A stretch of DNA of 59,476 nt, taken from contig NZ_SRLB01000039.1 of the NCBI RefSeq assembly GCF_004745635.1, forward strand, positions 1-59,476, in the 5' to 3' direction. The stretch's first letter is position 1; each line of letters begins with the position of its first letter. This document shows, in pieces, positions 42,644 through 51,151 of this stretch. The position numbers and the translations under genes are program-made. The notes under the pieces were generated by a model. The model saw nothing but the letters and a program-made list of their open reading frames with translations. It was not told the DNA's origin and did not search any database. Origin of the DNA: Methylobacterium nonmethylotrophicum (lineage in GTDB: Bacteria; Pseudomonadota; Alphaproteobacteria; Rhizobiales; Beijerinckiaceae).

Positions 42644-44743
42644 CTGCCCGCCGTCTCCCGGTCGTCGCTCCTCGCGGCCGTCGCCGCATTCGGCCTGCCT
42701 GCCCCGGTCCTCGCCCAGGGCGAGATCCGCCTCGACGAGATCGAGGTGACCGCCCCGCCGGGCGCGGCCGCGAGCGCCGGCTATCCGGGCGGCGTCGCGG
42801 GCATCGGCGGCGGGCTCCGGCCGGTCGAGGCGGCGAGCGCCGGCATCATCGGCGGCGCGGAGGCCAACAGCCGCCCGGTCACCCGCCCGGGCGAGGTGCT
42901 GGAGGCGGTGCCGGGCCTGATCGTCACCCAGCATTCCGGCGAGGGCAAAGCCAACCAGTTCTTCCTGCGCGGCTTCAACCTCGACCACGGCACCGACATC
43001 GCCATCCTGGTCGACGGCATGCCGGTCAACATGCGCACCCACGCCCACGGCCAGGGCTACGCCGACCTCAACTTCCTGATCCCCGAACTCGTCGGCGCGG
43101 TCGCGTTCCACAAGGGACCGTATTTCGTCCGCGACGGCGACTTCGCCTCCGCGGGATCGGTGCGGATCGACTACCTCGACAAGCTCGACCGCAACATCGC
43201 GCTCACCACCCTCGGCCGCTTCGGCTTCCGGCGCGGGCTCTCGGCCGCCTCGGTGCCGCTCGGCGCCGGCACCCTGCTCGTCGCCGGCGAGGCGCAGGCC
43301 TATGACGGGCCCTGGGTCGTGCCCGATGCCCTGCGCAAGCTCAACGGCGTCGCCCGCTACAGCCAGGGCACCGCCACCGACGGCTTCGCCGTCACCGGCA
43401 TGGCCTACTGGGCGAAGTGGAACGCCACCAACCAGATCCCGGAGCGGGCGGTGGCGGAGGGGATCATCGGCCGCTACGGGACGCTTGATCCGACCGATGG
43501 CGGCGAGACCGGCCGGTTCTCGCTCTCGGGGCGCTGGAGCCAGTCGGATGCGGGCGGGATCACCCGGGCCTCGGCCTACGTGATCCGCTACCGGATGAAC
43601 CTCTGGAACGATTTTACCTATGTCCTCAACGACCCTGTCACCGGCGACCAGTTCCGCCAGCGCGACGCGCGCGTGCTCGGCGGCGGCGAGATCTCACGGG
43701 TCATCCAGGGCGACCTGTTCGGGCTGCCGATGGAGAACGAGGTCGGCGTCCAGACCCGCACCGACGCCATCCGGGTCGGCCTGTTCAACACCACGGCGCG
43801 GCGCTACCGCTCGACGGTGCTCGACGACCGGGTGCTGGAGGCGAGCGCGGCCTTCTACTACGAGAACCGGGTGCGCTGGACCGACTGGCTGCGCACCAGC
43901 CTCGGCGTCCGGGCCGACGGCTACACGGCCGACGTCCGCTCCGACACGCCGGCGAATTCGGGGCGCGCCCGCGACGGCATCGTCACCCCGAAGCTCGGCG
44001 CGGTGTTCGGGCCCTTCGCCGACACCGAGATATACCTGAATTACGGCGGCGGCTTCCACTCGAACGATGCCCGCGGCGTCACCGCGACGGTCGACCCGGC
44101 AAGCCCGTTGTTCACCGTCAGCCGCGCGCCGTTCCTGGTGCCCTCGACCGGCTACGAGGTCGGGATCCGCAACCGCTCCGTCGCCGGGCTGGAGACCAGC
44201 CTCGCCCTGTTCCGGCTCGACTTCGCCTCCGAGACCCTGTTCCAGGGCGATACCGGCACCACCGAGCCGAGCCGGCCGACCCGCCGCTTCGGCATCGAGT
44301 GGAGCAATCACTACGCGGTGACGCCCTGGCTGCGCCTCGAGGGCGACCTGACGATCACCAATGCGCGCTTCTCCGACCGCGATCCGATCGGCCGGCGGAT
44401 CCCCGAGGCGCCGACCAGCATCGCGTCGGCGGGCCTCACCTTCGGCGAGGGCCGGGGCTGGTTCGGCGCGTTGCGCTTCCGCTATTTCGGCCCGCGGCCG
44501 CTGATCGAGGACGATTCGGTGCGCTCGAAGCCAACCGCGTTGCTGAACGGCCGGATCGGCTACGCCTTCGACACCGGCACCAGCCTGTCCCTCGACGTGC
44601 TGAACCTGACGAATGCCCGGGCCGACCAGATCGCCTACTTTTACGCGTCCCGCCTGCCCGGGGAAGCCGCCGGCAGCGCCGGCCGGCACATCCATCCGGT
44701 CGAGCCCACCGCCGTGCGGCTGACCCTGGCCGGCCGGTTCTGA
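42644..44743 (+). CDS. TonB-dependent receptor with unusual start
   Basis: The product is about 699 residues, an outer-membrane receptor for a siderophore, heme or similar iron source. A signal peptide (SRSSLLAAVAAFGLPAPVLAQ) precedes EIRLDEIEVTAPPG. The plug domain has PGEVLEAVPGLIVTQHSGEG, FFLRGFNLDHGTDIAILVDG and SAGSVRIDYLD. The barrel ends in VRLTLAGRF with terminal Phe. There is no ATG, GTG or TTG in frame between the hydrolase stop and the signal peptide. The only candidate there is the CTG at 42644, 7 bases after CGAGG. Starts before it lie inside the hydrolase gene. The start is therefore tentative. Confidence 0.85.
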   Translation: MPAVSRSSLLAAVAAFGLPAPVLAQGEIRLDEIEVTAPPGAAASAGYPGGVAGIGGGLRPVEAASAGIIGGAEANSRPVTRPGEVLEAVPGLIVTQHSGEGKANQFFLRGFNLDHGTDIAILVDGMPVNMRTHAHGQGYADLNFLIPELVGAVAFHKGPYFVRDGDFASAGSVRIDYLDKLDRNIALTTLGRFGFRRGLSAASVPLGAGTLLVAGEAQAYDGPWVVPDALRKLNGVARYSQGTATDGFAVTGMAYWAKWNATNQIPERAVAEGIIGRYGTLDPTDGGETGRFSLSGRWSQSDAGGITRASAYVIRYRMNLWNDFTYVLNDPVTGDQFRQRDARVLGGGEISRVIQGDLFGLPMENEVGVQTRTDAIRVGLFNTTARRYRSTVLDDRVLEASAAFYYENRVRWTDWLRTSLGVRADGYTADVRSDTPANSGRARDGIVTPKLGAVFGPFADTEIYLNYGGGFHSNDARGVTATVDPASPLFTVSRAPFLVPSTGYEVGIRNRSVAGLETSLALFRLDFASETLFQGDTGTTEPSRPTRRFGIEWSNHYAVTPWLRLEGDLTITNARFSDRDPIGRRIPEAPTSIASAGLTFGEGRGWFGALRFRYFGPRPLIEDDSVRSKPTALLNGRIGYAFDTGTSLSLDVLNLTNARADQIAYFYASRLPGEAAGSAGRHIHPVEPTAVRLTLAGRF

Positions 44744-45003
44744 CGGCACCCCCGGGAGTGACCAGCGTCGCATGGGTCGCATCTGGGGGCGAGGGCGTCA
44801 CGGGCCTGCCGTCGCGCCCGGCCCAGCCTCCCCTGGACCGGCCCGCCGATCTCGGCATCGCGGCGCGCGAGGCGGTCCGGGCGGGCACGCCCGTCCTGCC
44901 GAAGCTCGTCGACTCGCTGCGGCGCGCGGTCGGGCGAGAGCGCGAGGCGCGTCGGAACCGCGAGCGCCGGCGGCGCCTGAGCCGGACGGGGGCGCCCATC
45001 CCC
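44744..45003. other. Intergenic, no certain gene
   Basis: This GC-rich gap lies between the convergent TonB-receptor and ThDP-enzyme genes. One plus-strand frame reads DLGIAAREAVRAGTPVLPKL and then a basic stretch, which looks protein-like. It lacks a good start and stop, so it is not called. Confidence 0.3.
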
Positions 45004-46719
45004 TCAATGGTGGGGCAGGATGACGTCGAGCACGGCGCACCGTCCCTCCTCGCGCACGACCCGCAGCGCCTCGGCGAGAGCCTCGTCCACCTCCTCCGCC
45101 GTCCGGACCAGGCGTCCCCAGGCCCCGCCCGCCGCCGCGGCGATCCCGACATAATCCGGTGCCGGCTCGAACGAGGTGTCGAGGTGGTTGGCCCGGGCCG
45201 CGTAGCCGTCGGGATGGACCGCGAGGGTCGACAGCTTCGGCGACTTCCAGCCGCGGTTGTTGAAGATGACCTGCACGAACGGCGTCCGGTAGCGCCGCGC
45301 CATCCAGTGCACCGAGGACGGGACGGTGAACATGTAGGAGCCGTCCCCCGTCAGGGCCACGACGGTGCGGTCGGGCCGCGCGAGCTTGACGCCGATCGCC
45401 GCGCCGCCGTTCCAGCCGAGCGAGCCGCCGCCGCTGGTGAGGATCGAGCCCGGCCGCTCCGGCGCCAGGTGGTCGAACACGGTGTGGTAGTGCGAGATGC
45501 CCTCGTTGACGAACAGGGCGTCCTCGCCCGCCAGCGCCCGCAGGCGGGCGAGCAGGTGCTCGGCCGTCACCGCCCCCCCCGGCGGAATGGCCTCCCGCTC
45601 GCGCAGGTCTCGCGCGCGCGCCTCGTGCAGGCTTGCGTAATGGGCAGCCCGTTCCGCCACGACGGCGGGATCGACCGGGCTGGCGGCGAACCAGGCATCC
45701 AGCTGGGCGAGCGCGGTCGCGGCATCGGCGGCAAAAACCCCCTCGGCCGGGATGTGCCAGAGCGGCATCTGGCTCTTCAGCGGATCGACGTCGATGTGGA
45801 AGACCCGGGCCCCGTCGGCCGGCCTCGACACGGTCGGGATCCACGGCACGTCGCTGTCGACCACCAGGATCGCGTCGGCCTCCGCCAGCACCGGGTTCTG
45901 GCGCGGATGATTCCACTGGTTGCCCTGGTAGAGCGGATCGGTGTGGGGATAATTCAGCGCGTTCGGCACCGATTCCAGCACCCCCATGCCGATGCGCCGG
46001 CAGAGCGCCGCGAGCGGCGCCACCGCCTCCGGGTTGCGGCCGGCGAAGGAGGTGACGAGGAGCGGCCGGCGCGCGGCCGCGAGGGCGGTCGCGATCTGCC
46101 GCAGCCCCGGCTCGCTCAAGGCGCCCGGCGCGATCGGACGCCAGGACGCCGAGGTGTCCGGCTTGCGCTCCACCGCCTCCTCCATCACCTCGCGGGCGCC
46201 CATCAGGTAGACCGGGCCCTTCGGGTCGGACCTGGCGAATTGCAGCGCCCGGTGGACCAGGTCCTTGACGTTCTTCCCCGTGCGGATCTCGGCATCGTAC
46301 TTCATGTAGCCGCGCACGAGGCCGCGCTGGTCGTGGACGTCCTGGATCCACTGGATGAACTCGTTGCGGCTGCCCTTCAGCTCGCCCTCCTGCGTGAACG
46401 GCGAGGCGCCGGCGAAGACGATCACCGGCGCGCGGCCCTTGGCGGCGTTGTGCACGGCGCCGGCCAGGGCCTGGGTGCCGCACTCGACATGGACCACGAC
46501 CGCCTGCGGCTCGCCGCTCGCCTGCCAGTAGCCGTGGGCGGCGCTCATGCCGACCATCTCGTTGGGGCAGGTGACGATCTCGGGGATACGTCGCCCGGCG
46601 GCCCGCGCCTCGGCGATCGCCTCGATCAGGGCCGGATGGTCGCTGCCGACATTGGCGAAGACGAAGGAGACGTTCGCCTCCACCAGGGCATCGAGGAAGG
46701 CGCTGCTCGTCGTGTACAT
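45004..46719 (-). CDS. ThDP-dependent enzyme of the acetolactate synthase family
   Basis: The product is 571 residues with the three-domain layout of ThDP decarboxylases and lyases. The activating Glu lies in TCPNEMVGMSAAHGYW. The cofactor motif is ALTGDGSYMF, with Asn in VIFNNRGWKSP about 30 residues later. The family includes acetolactate synthase, benzoylformate decarboxylase and others, and the sequence does not reveal the substrate. The Gln that follows the Glu in true acetolactate synthase is replaced. It starts 18 bp after marR and is the last gene of the MFS-marR-ThDP operon. Confidence 0.85.
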   Translation of the reverse strand: MYTTSSAFLDALVEANVSFVFANVGSDHPALIEAIAEARAAGRRIPEIVTCPNEMVGMSAAHGYWQASGEPQAVVVHVECGTQALAGAVHNAAKGRAPVIVFAGASPFTQEGELKGSRNEFIQWIQDVHDQRGLVRGYMKYDAEIRTGKNVKDLVHRALQFARSDPKGPVYLMGAREVMEEAVERKPDTSASWRPIAPGALSEPGLRQIATALAAARRPLLVTSFAGRNPEAVAPLAALCRRIGMGVLESVPNALNYPHTDPLYQGNQWNHPRQNPVLAEADAILVVDSDVPWIPTVSRPADGARVFHIDVDPLKSQMPLWHIPAEGVFAADAATALAQLDAWFAASPVDPAVVAERAAHYASLHEARARDLREREAIPPGGAVTAEHLLARLRALAGEDALFVNEGISHYHTVFDHLAPERPGSILTSGGGSLGWNGGAAIGVKLARPDRTVVALTGDGSYMFTVPSSVHWMARRYRTPFVQVIFNNRGWKSPKLSTLAVHPDGYAARANHLDTSFEPAPDYVGIAAAAGGAWGRLVRTAEEVDEALAEALRVVREEGRCAVLDVILPHH

Positions 46720-46737
46720 GGTCTCGGTCCTCGGCTG

Positions 46738-47292
46738 TCAGTCCTCGTCCGCCGGCCGGGAAGGCGCCACCGGAGACGCGTCGCGGGTCAGGGCTTCGGT
46801 CAGCCGCTTGAGGTGGTTCAGGAACTGCGCCCGCTCGTCGGGCGCGAACACGGCATTCAGCCGGGCGTCGTGCCGGGCCGCGCAGGCGGCGAGCTGAGCG
46901 AGCTTCGCCCGGCCGGCCGCGGTCAGGGCGATGCGGCGGCCGCGCCGGTCGTGCGGATCCGGCGCGCGGGCGATCAGGCCGCGGCGCTCGAGGTCGTTCA
47001 ACAGCGGCGTGAGCGTGCTCTTGTCCCGGCCGACCGCGGCGCTGAGCGCCGTCTGGCCGATGCCCGGGTTGTCGCCGATGAGCTGCATCAGGGCGTAGCG
47101 GCCGGGGCGCAGGCCGGTCTCGCCGGCGAGCGCGCTGAAGGCCTGGAACGAGGCATCCTGAGCGAGGCGCAGGTTGTAGCCGATCGCGTCGCCGAGCCAG
47201 CCGAGGCGGACCGGGCCGTCGGCCGGAACCTCCGCACAGGGCGCCGCCTCGTCGGGGCGCGCGTCGTCGGGGGCGGCGTCTGGCTTCGACAT
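46738..47292 (-). CDS. MarR-family transcriptional regulator
   Basis: The product is 184 residues. The winged helix reads PGIGQTALSAAVGRDKSTLTPLLNDLERRGLIARAP (recognition helix around RDKSTLTPLL), followed by the wing DPHDRRGRRIALTAAGRAKL. MarR proteins usually repress a nearby gene and respond to a small phenolic or acyl ligand. It sits between the MFS gene and the ThDP-enzyme gene. A perfect inverted repeat before the MFS gene is its likely operator. Confidence 0.92.
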   Translation of the reverse strand: MSKPDAAPDDARPDEAAPCAEVPADGPVRLGWLGDAIGYNLRLAQDASFQAFSALAGETGLRPGRYALMQLIGDNPGIGQTALSAAVGRDKSTLTPLLNDLERRGLIARAPDPHDRRGRRIALTAAGRAKLAQLAACAARHDARLNAVFAPDERAQFLNHLKRLTEALTRDASPVAPSRPADED

Positions 47293-47411
47293 CGGGGGAG
47301 ATCCGGCGCGGGACGGCGGGGACGGCAGGGGCCGTCCCGTTCTCGTCCCGGCCATACCCGCCGGCGTCGCCGTCGCCAAACCGGAACCGGCCCGCTCCAC
47401 CGCGTTCGCCC

Positions 47412-48788
47412 TCACGACCCGGCCACCGCGCTCCGGGCCCCGACCGCGTCCGACGCCCGGGGCGCCGCAGGGATGTGCCGGCCGACCACCGCGAGGGCGA
47501 CCGCGACGCCCGCCATGGCGAGGCCGAGCATCACCAGGTAGCCGGCCGCTCCCCCCGCCGTGATGATGGCGGCGCCCGCGAAGGCGCTCAGGATCGCCCC
47601 GAGACGGCCGAAGGCCAGGGCGGCGGCGGTGCCGGTCGCCCGCACCGCGGTCGGATAGACGTGGGCGCAGACGGCGTACATCGTCGATTGCGTCGCGTTG
47701 GCGAAGAACCCCTGCAGGGCGAAGCCGGCGATCAGCAGCCCGGTCGCCTGCCGGATGTCCACCGCCATCAGGGCGAAGGCCGTCGCGGCACCGCCGATGC
47801 AGCAGGCCAGCAGCGGCCCGCGCGAGCCGAGGCGGGTGATCGCGACCGCGCAGAGGAGCGCGCCGAAGACGCCGCCGAGGTTGTAGGCGGTGAGCCCCGA
47901 CCCGGCGACGCCGACGTCGAGCCCCTCGGCGACCAGCATCGTCGGCAGCCAGCTGAAGGCGCTGTACACGGCGAGCAGGTTGAGGAAGAACGCGAACCAC
48001 AGCGCCAGGGTGTCGCGGGCCCGCCCCCGCTCGAACAGGGCGGCGACGCCCTCGCGGGTCTCGACGCGCTGCTCGCGCGCATCGGTGAAGGCCGTGCCGG
48101 CGGGCGTCGGGCGTGCCATGCGGCCGAGGAGGCGCACCAGCTCGGGCCAGCGCCCGGGCCGGCGCACGAGGTAGCGGGGCGATTCGGGCAGCGCCACGAT
48201 CAGCACCAGCCCGAGCACGACCGGCAGCAGGCCGCCGAGGAAGAACAAGGCGCGCCAGCCGAAGGCCGGCAGGACATGGCCGGCGAACAGCCCCGCCAGC
48301 ATGCCGCCGAGGGGCACGCACACGATGGTCGCCGTGATGGCGAGCGTGCGCCGCCGCGCCGGGGTGAATTCCGCCGTCATCGTGGTGGCGCTCGGCAGGG
48401 CGCCGCCGATGCCGAGCCCGGCGACGAAGCGCAGGATCCCGATCTCCCACAGGTTGCCGGACAGCCCGATGGCGCAGGTCGACAGCCCGAAGAGCAGCAC
48501 GCTGCCGATCACCGCCCAGCGCCGGCCGAACCGGTCGGCGAACAGGCCCGCACAGGCGCTGCCGATCCCCATGCCGACGAGGCCGGCCGCGAGCGCCGGG
48601 GCGAAATCGCCCCGGGTGATGCCCCATTCCCGGATCAGCACGGGAATGGCGAAGCCGATGAGCTGGCCGTCGAACCCGTCCATGACGATCGACAGGGCGG
48701 CGAGCAGCGCAGCGGTCTTCTGCACGGCCGTCCACGGCCCGGTATCGAGGATCTCGCCGATATCGGCGGCGGGGCCGGTCCGGGTCAT
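47412..48788 (-). CDS. MFS transporter, aromatic-acid/sugar-acid type (AAHS)
   Basis: The product is 458 residues with 12 membrane segments. MDGFDGQLIGFAIPVL in TM1 matches the DGxD motif of aromatic-acid:H+ symporters. The loop between TM2 and TM3 reads LFADRFGRRWAVIG, and PESPRYLVRR lies in the central loop. It probably imports an organic acid. Start is the ATG at 48788, 7 bases after GGAGG. The frame stays open up to 48950, but that part reads over the operator. It is the first gene of the operon. Confidence 0.9.
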   Translation of the reverse strand: MTRTGPAADIGEILDTGPWTAVQKTAALLAALSIVMDGFDGQLIGFAIPVLIREWGITRGDFAPALAAGLVGMGIGSACAGLFADRFGRRWAVIGSVLLFGLSTCAIGLSGNLWEIGILRFVAGLGIGGALPSATTMTAEFTPARRRTLAITATIVCVPLGGMLAGLFAGHVLPAFGWRALFFLGGLLPVVLGLVLIVALPESPRYLVRRPGRWPELVRLLGRMARPTPAGTAFTDAREQRVETREGVAALFERGRARDTLALWFAFFLNLLAVYSAFSWLPTMLVAEGLDVGVAGSGLTAYNLGGVFGALLCAVAITRLGSRGPLLACCIGGAATAFALMAVDIRQATGLLIAGFALQGFFANATQSTMYAVCAHVYPTAVRATGTAAALAFGRLGAILSAFAGAAIITAGGAAGYLVMLGLAMAGVAVALAVVGRHIPAAPRASDAVGARSAVAGS

Positions 48789-49292
48789 GCCGACGCCTCC
48801 CTCCGGCACCGGGTGGCAGGACGCCGCGCAGGCGGGCGCGGCTCGGCCGACAGGGCGATCATGGGGTTTCCTTCCCGGAACGGCGCCGCTTGCTGCGGGC
48901 TCTTCGGCGATGCTTGCGGAGTCTTGGCATCGTGTCAAGTTGGTAGGCATACCAACTAATTGGCCGTGACGCCGAGCAGCTCCTGCGCCCGTCCTCCCCC
49001 GAATGCCGCCTGCCGTGCGGCCAGGAGCAGCGCGACGAGGTCGCCCGGGGGCGTCCCGACGTCCGCCGGACGCAGGGTGGCGCTACCGATCCGCGGAATC
49101 CGGATGCCGAACGACCCGGGTCCGCGAGAACCGGGCGCAGCGGCGCCCGCTCGGTTCTGGAACACCCGCGCCTCTGGCTTCCGGGCGTCGCCGCGCGGCT
49201 CCGGATCGACCCCGTGGGTCTCGGATCGGTCCGCACCCGTCGAGCAGGCTCTGTCGAAGCAAGCGGCGCAAGACGGGCTACGCCAAGACGGG
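48789..49292. other. 504-bp gap with operator and possible gene remnant
   Basis: It contains the MarR-type operator (48938-48957). The minus-strand frame running to about 48960 ends RIGSATLRPADVGTPPGDLV and then LLGVTAN, which looks like the C-terminus of a former protein. No intact gene is seen. Confidence 0.4.
48938..48957. promoter_or_regulatory. MarR-type operator upstream of the MFS gene
   Basis: A perfect inverted repeat AGTTGGTA-N4-TACCAACT (arms 48938-48945 and 48950-48957) has the size and symmetry of a MarR dimer site. It lies 149 bp before the MFS start, and the cognate regulator is encoded 1.6 kb downstream in the same operon. Confidence 0.7.
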
Positions 49293-49298
49293 CTACGC
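49269..49298. repeat. 15-bp tandem duplication at a stop codon
   Basis: CAAGACGGGCTACGC occurs twice in a row (49269-49283 and 49284-49298). The TAG stop of the ThDP lyase gene (49293-49295) lies in the second copy. Confidence 0.85.
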
Positions 49299-51035
49299 CA
49301 CCTGCTCGCCCCGCCGCTTGCGCTCCGCGTCGTCCCACGCGGTGAGCGGCTGGTAATCGGGCACGAAGCCAAGGCCCTTTCGGGCATCCGACGACACCGC
49401 CGCCTGCGAGGTGGTGACGTCGATGAGCGCCGGGGCGTTGGCCAGGGCCCGCTCGATCGCCGCCGGAAGGTCCTCGGGGCGCTCGACCCGCTCGCCGTGG
49501 GCGCCGAGTGCCCGCGCCATCGCGGCGTAGTCGGAATCGGCCAGCAGGGTCCCGACGACGCGGCCGCCGTAATTGAACTCCTGGTCGTAGCGCTCGATGT
49601 TCCAGGCGGCGTTGTTCGACACGATGATGACGGGCTTGGCGCCGTGGCGGACCGCCGTGTCGATCTCCATGGCGTTGATGCCGAAGGCGCCGTCGCCGGT
49701 GACGCAGATCACCTGCCGGTCCGGATAGGCCAGCGAGGCCGCGGTGGCGTAGGGCACGCCGACGCCGAGGCAGCCGAAGGCGCCCGCATCCATGTAGGTC
49801 CGCGCCTCGAGGCCGACCCGGGCGAAGCTCAGGAGGTCGCCGCCGTCGGCCACCGCGATGTAGTTCGGCGCCGCGACCTTGCGGATCGCGTCGAAGATCG
49901 CCGCCGGGTGGACGCGGCCGTCGGCTCCCGTCTGCTGGACCTTGCCCCCGGTCGAGCGCTGGCGGTGACGTTCCCTCAGGCCCTTGGCCCAGGCCGTGTC
50001 GAGGGCGGGAGCCCGGTTGCCGGCGGTGTCGACGATCGCCGACAGGGCGAGCGCCGGGGTGGCGAGCAGCTCCGGCTCGCCGCGGCGGTTGTCGACGAGT
50101 TCGCCGGCGGTGTCGGCGATGCGCACGAAGCGGGCATTCGGAAACACCGCCGGCGAGCCGTAGCCGAGCTGGTAGTCGAGCTTGCGCCCGATCATCAGGA
50201 CCACGTCGGCCTCGGTCATCGCCGCGGCCCGCATGGCGCCGACGGTGGAGGGATGCTCGGGCGGCACGAGGCCGCGGCTCTCCTGGGTGTCGAGGTAGAC
50301 CGCGCCGAGCGCGTCGAGGAGGCGCACCAGCGCGGGCCCCGCGGTCCTGGCGCCGCGGCCGCTCACCACCAGCGGGCGCCTGGCGCCCCAGAGCACGTCG
50401 ACAGCCTGCGCCACCGCGGCCGGATCGGGCGGCAGGACACGGGGCGCCTTGGGGCGCATCCAGTCGTCGAGCACCAGCTGCGGCGGCACGTGGGCGCGCA
50501 GCACGTCGGTCGGGATCTCGACATAGACCGGGCCGGGCTCAGCCAGATCGCCCATGGCGCGGGCCACCGCCTCGTCGAGCTCGCGGATCACCTGGTCGGC
50601 GACCCGGGCCGTGCGCGACTGGCGCGTGACCGGCCGCAGGATGTCGACGTGGGGGATGTCCTGGAGCGGGCCGAGATTGGCCTGCGGCCGCGAGGTGCAG
50701 CCGCCGATCAGCAGCACGGGGACGCGGGCGAGCGAGGCGTTGGCGATGCCGGTGACGCAGTTGGTGACGCCGGGCCCGGCCGTCGCCATGCAGACGCCGA
50801 GCTCCCCCGTCAGCTCGGCATGGGCGTGGGCCATGTGGACGGCGGCACCCTCGTCGCGCACGTCGATGATGCGGATGCCGAGGCGGGCGCAATGGTCCCA
50901 GATCGGCTGGATATGGCCGCCCTGGAGCCCGAACACCCGGTCGACGCCCCGGGCCTTCAGGAACCGGGCGATCCAGGCGGCGCAGGAGTGCGAATCCGCG
51001 TTGAGGTCCTGGACGGTGTCGGCCGGCTGGCTCAT
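49293..51035 (-). CDS. ThDP-dependent 2-hydroxyacyl-CoA lyase/oxalyl-CoA decarboxylase-like enzyme
   Basis: The product is 580 residues. The ThDP-activating Glu is in VRDEGAAVHMAHAHAE, the cofactor motif is VTGDGAFGINAMEIDT, and VSNNAAWNIERYDQEFNYGG follows. The layout and a C-terminal extension (SSDARKGLGFVPDYQPLTAW, then a charged end) fit the oxalyl-CoA decarboxylase/2-hydroxyacyl-CoA lyase branch. Those enzymes split 2-hydroxyacyl-CoA into formyl-CoA and a carbonyl compound. The neighbouring acyl-CoA ligase (117 bp upstream) supports a CoA-ester substrate. Acetolactate synthase or glyoxylate carboligase are less likely alternatives. Function is inferred. Confidence 0.75.
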   Translation of the reverse strand: MSQPADTVQDLNADSHSCAAWIARFLKARGVDRVFGLQGGHIQPIWDHCARLGIRIIDVRDEGAAVHMAHAHAELTGELGVCMATAGPGVTNCVTGIANASLARVPVLLIGGCTSRPQANLGPLQDIPHVDILRPVTRQSRTARVADQVIRELDEAVARAMGDLAEPGPVYVEIPTDVLRAHVPPQLVLDDWMRPKAPRVLPPDPAAVAQAVDVLWGARRPLVVSGRGARTAGPALVRLLDALGAVYLDTQESRGLVPPEHPSTVGAMRAAAMTEADVVLMIGRKLDYQLGYGSPAVFPNARFVRIADTAGELVDNRRGEPELLATPALALSAIVDTAGNRAPALDTAWAKGLRERHRQRSTGGKVQQTGADGRVHPAAIFDAIRKVAAPNYIAVADGGDLLSFARVGLEARTYMDAGAFGCLGVGVPYATAASLAYPDRQVICVTGDGAFGINAMEIDTAVRHGAKPVIIVSNNAAWNIERYDQEFNYGGRVVGTLLADSDYAAMARALGAHGERVERPEDLPAAIERALANAPALIDVTTSQAAVSSDARKGLGFVPDYQPLTAWDDAERKRRGEQVA

Positions 51036-51080
51036 GGGGTTTTCCTCCCTGTGTTGTCATTCGCGCCTTCGCGGCGTCTC

Positions 51081-51106
51081 TCCCCTCTCCCGAGTGGGAG
51101 AGGGGA
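51081..51106. repeat. Short CCCCTCTCCC palindrome
   Basis: Arms of 11 bp (51081-51091 and 51096-51106) with a GAGT loop lie in the gap between the acyl-CoA ligase and the ThDP lyase genes. It is the same core as the palindromes near 10071 and 57321. It may attenuate the ligase-lyase transcript. Confidence 0.75.
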
Positions 51107-51151
51107 TCCCACGCCTCACAATCGTGGGAATGCGTCAGCAGACGACGCCCA

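Noticed and set aside
44299..47541. A 1080-codon plus-strand frame from the receptor into the ThDP gene
   Set aside because: It covers three known minus-strand genes and lacks motifs; only a short stretch near 44860-44990 looks protein-like and was noted without a call.
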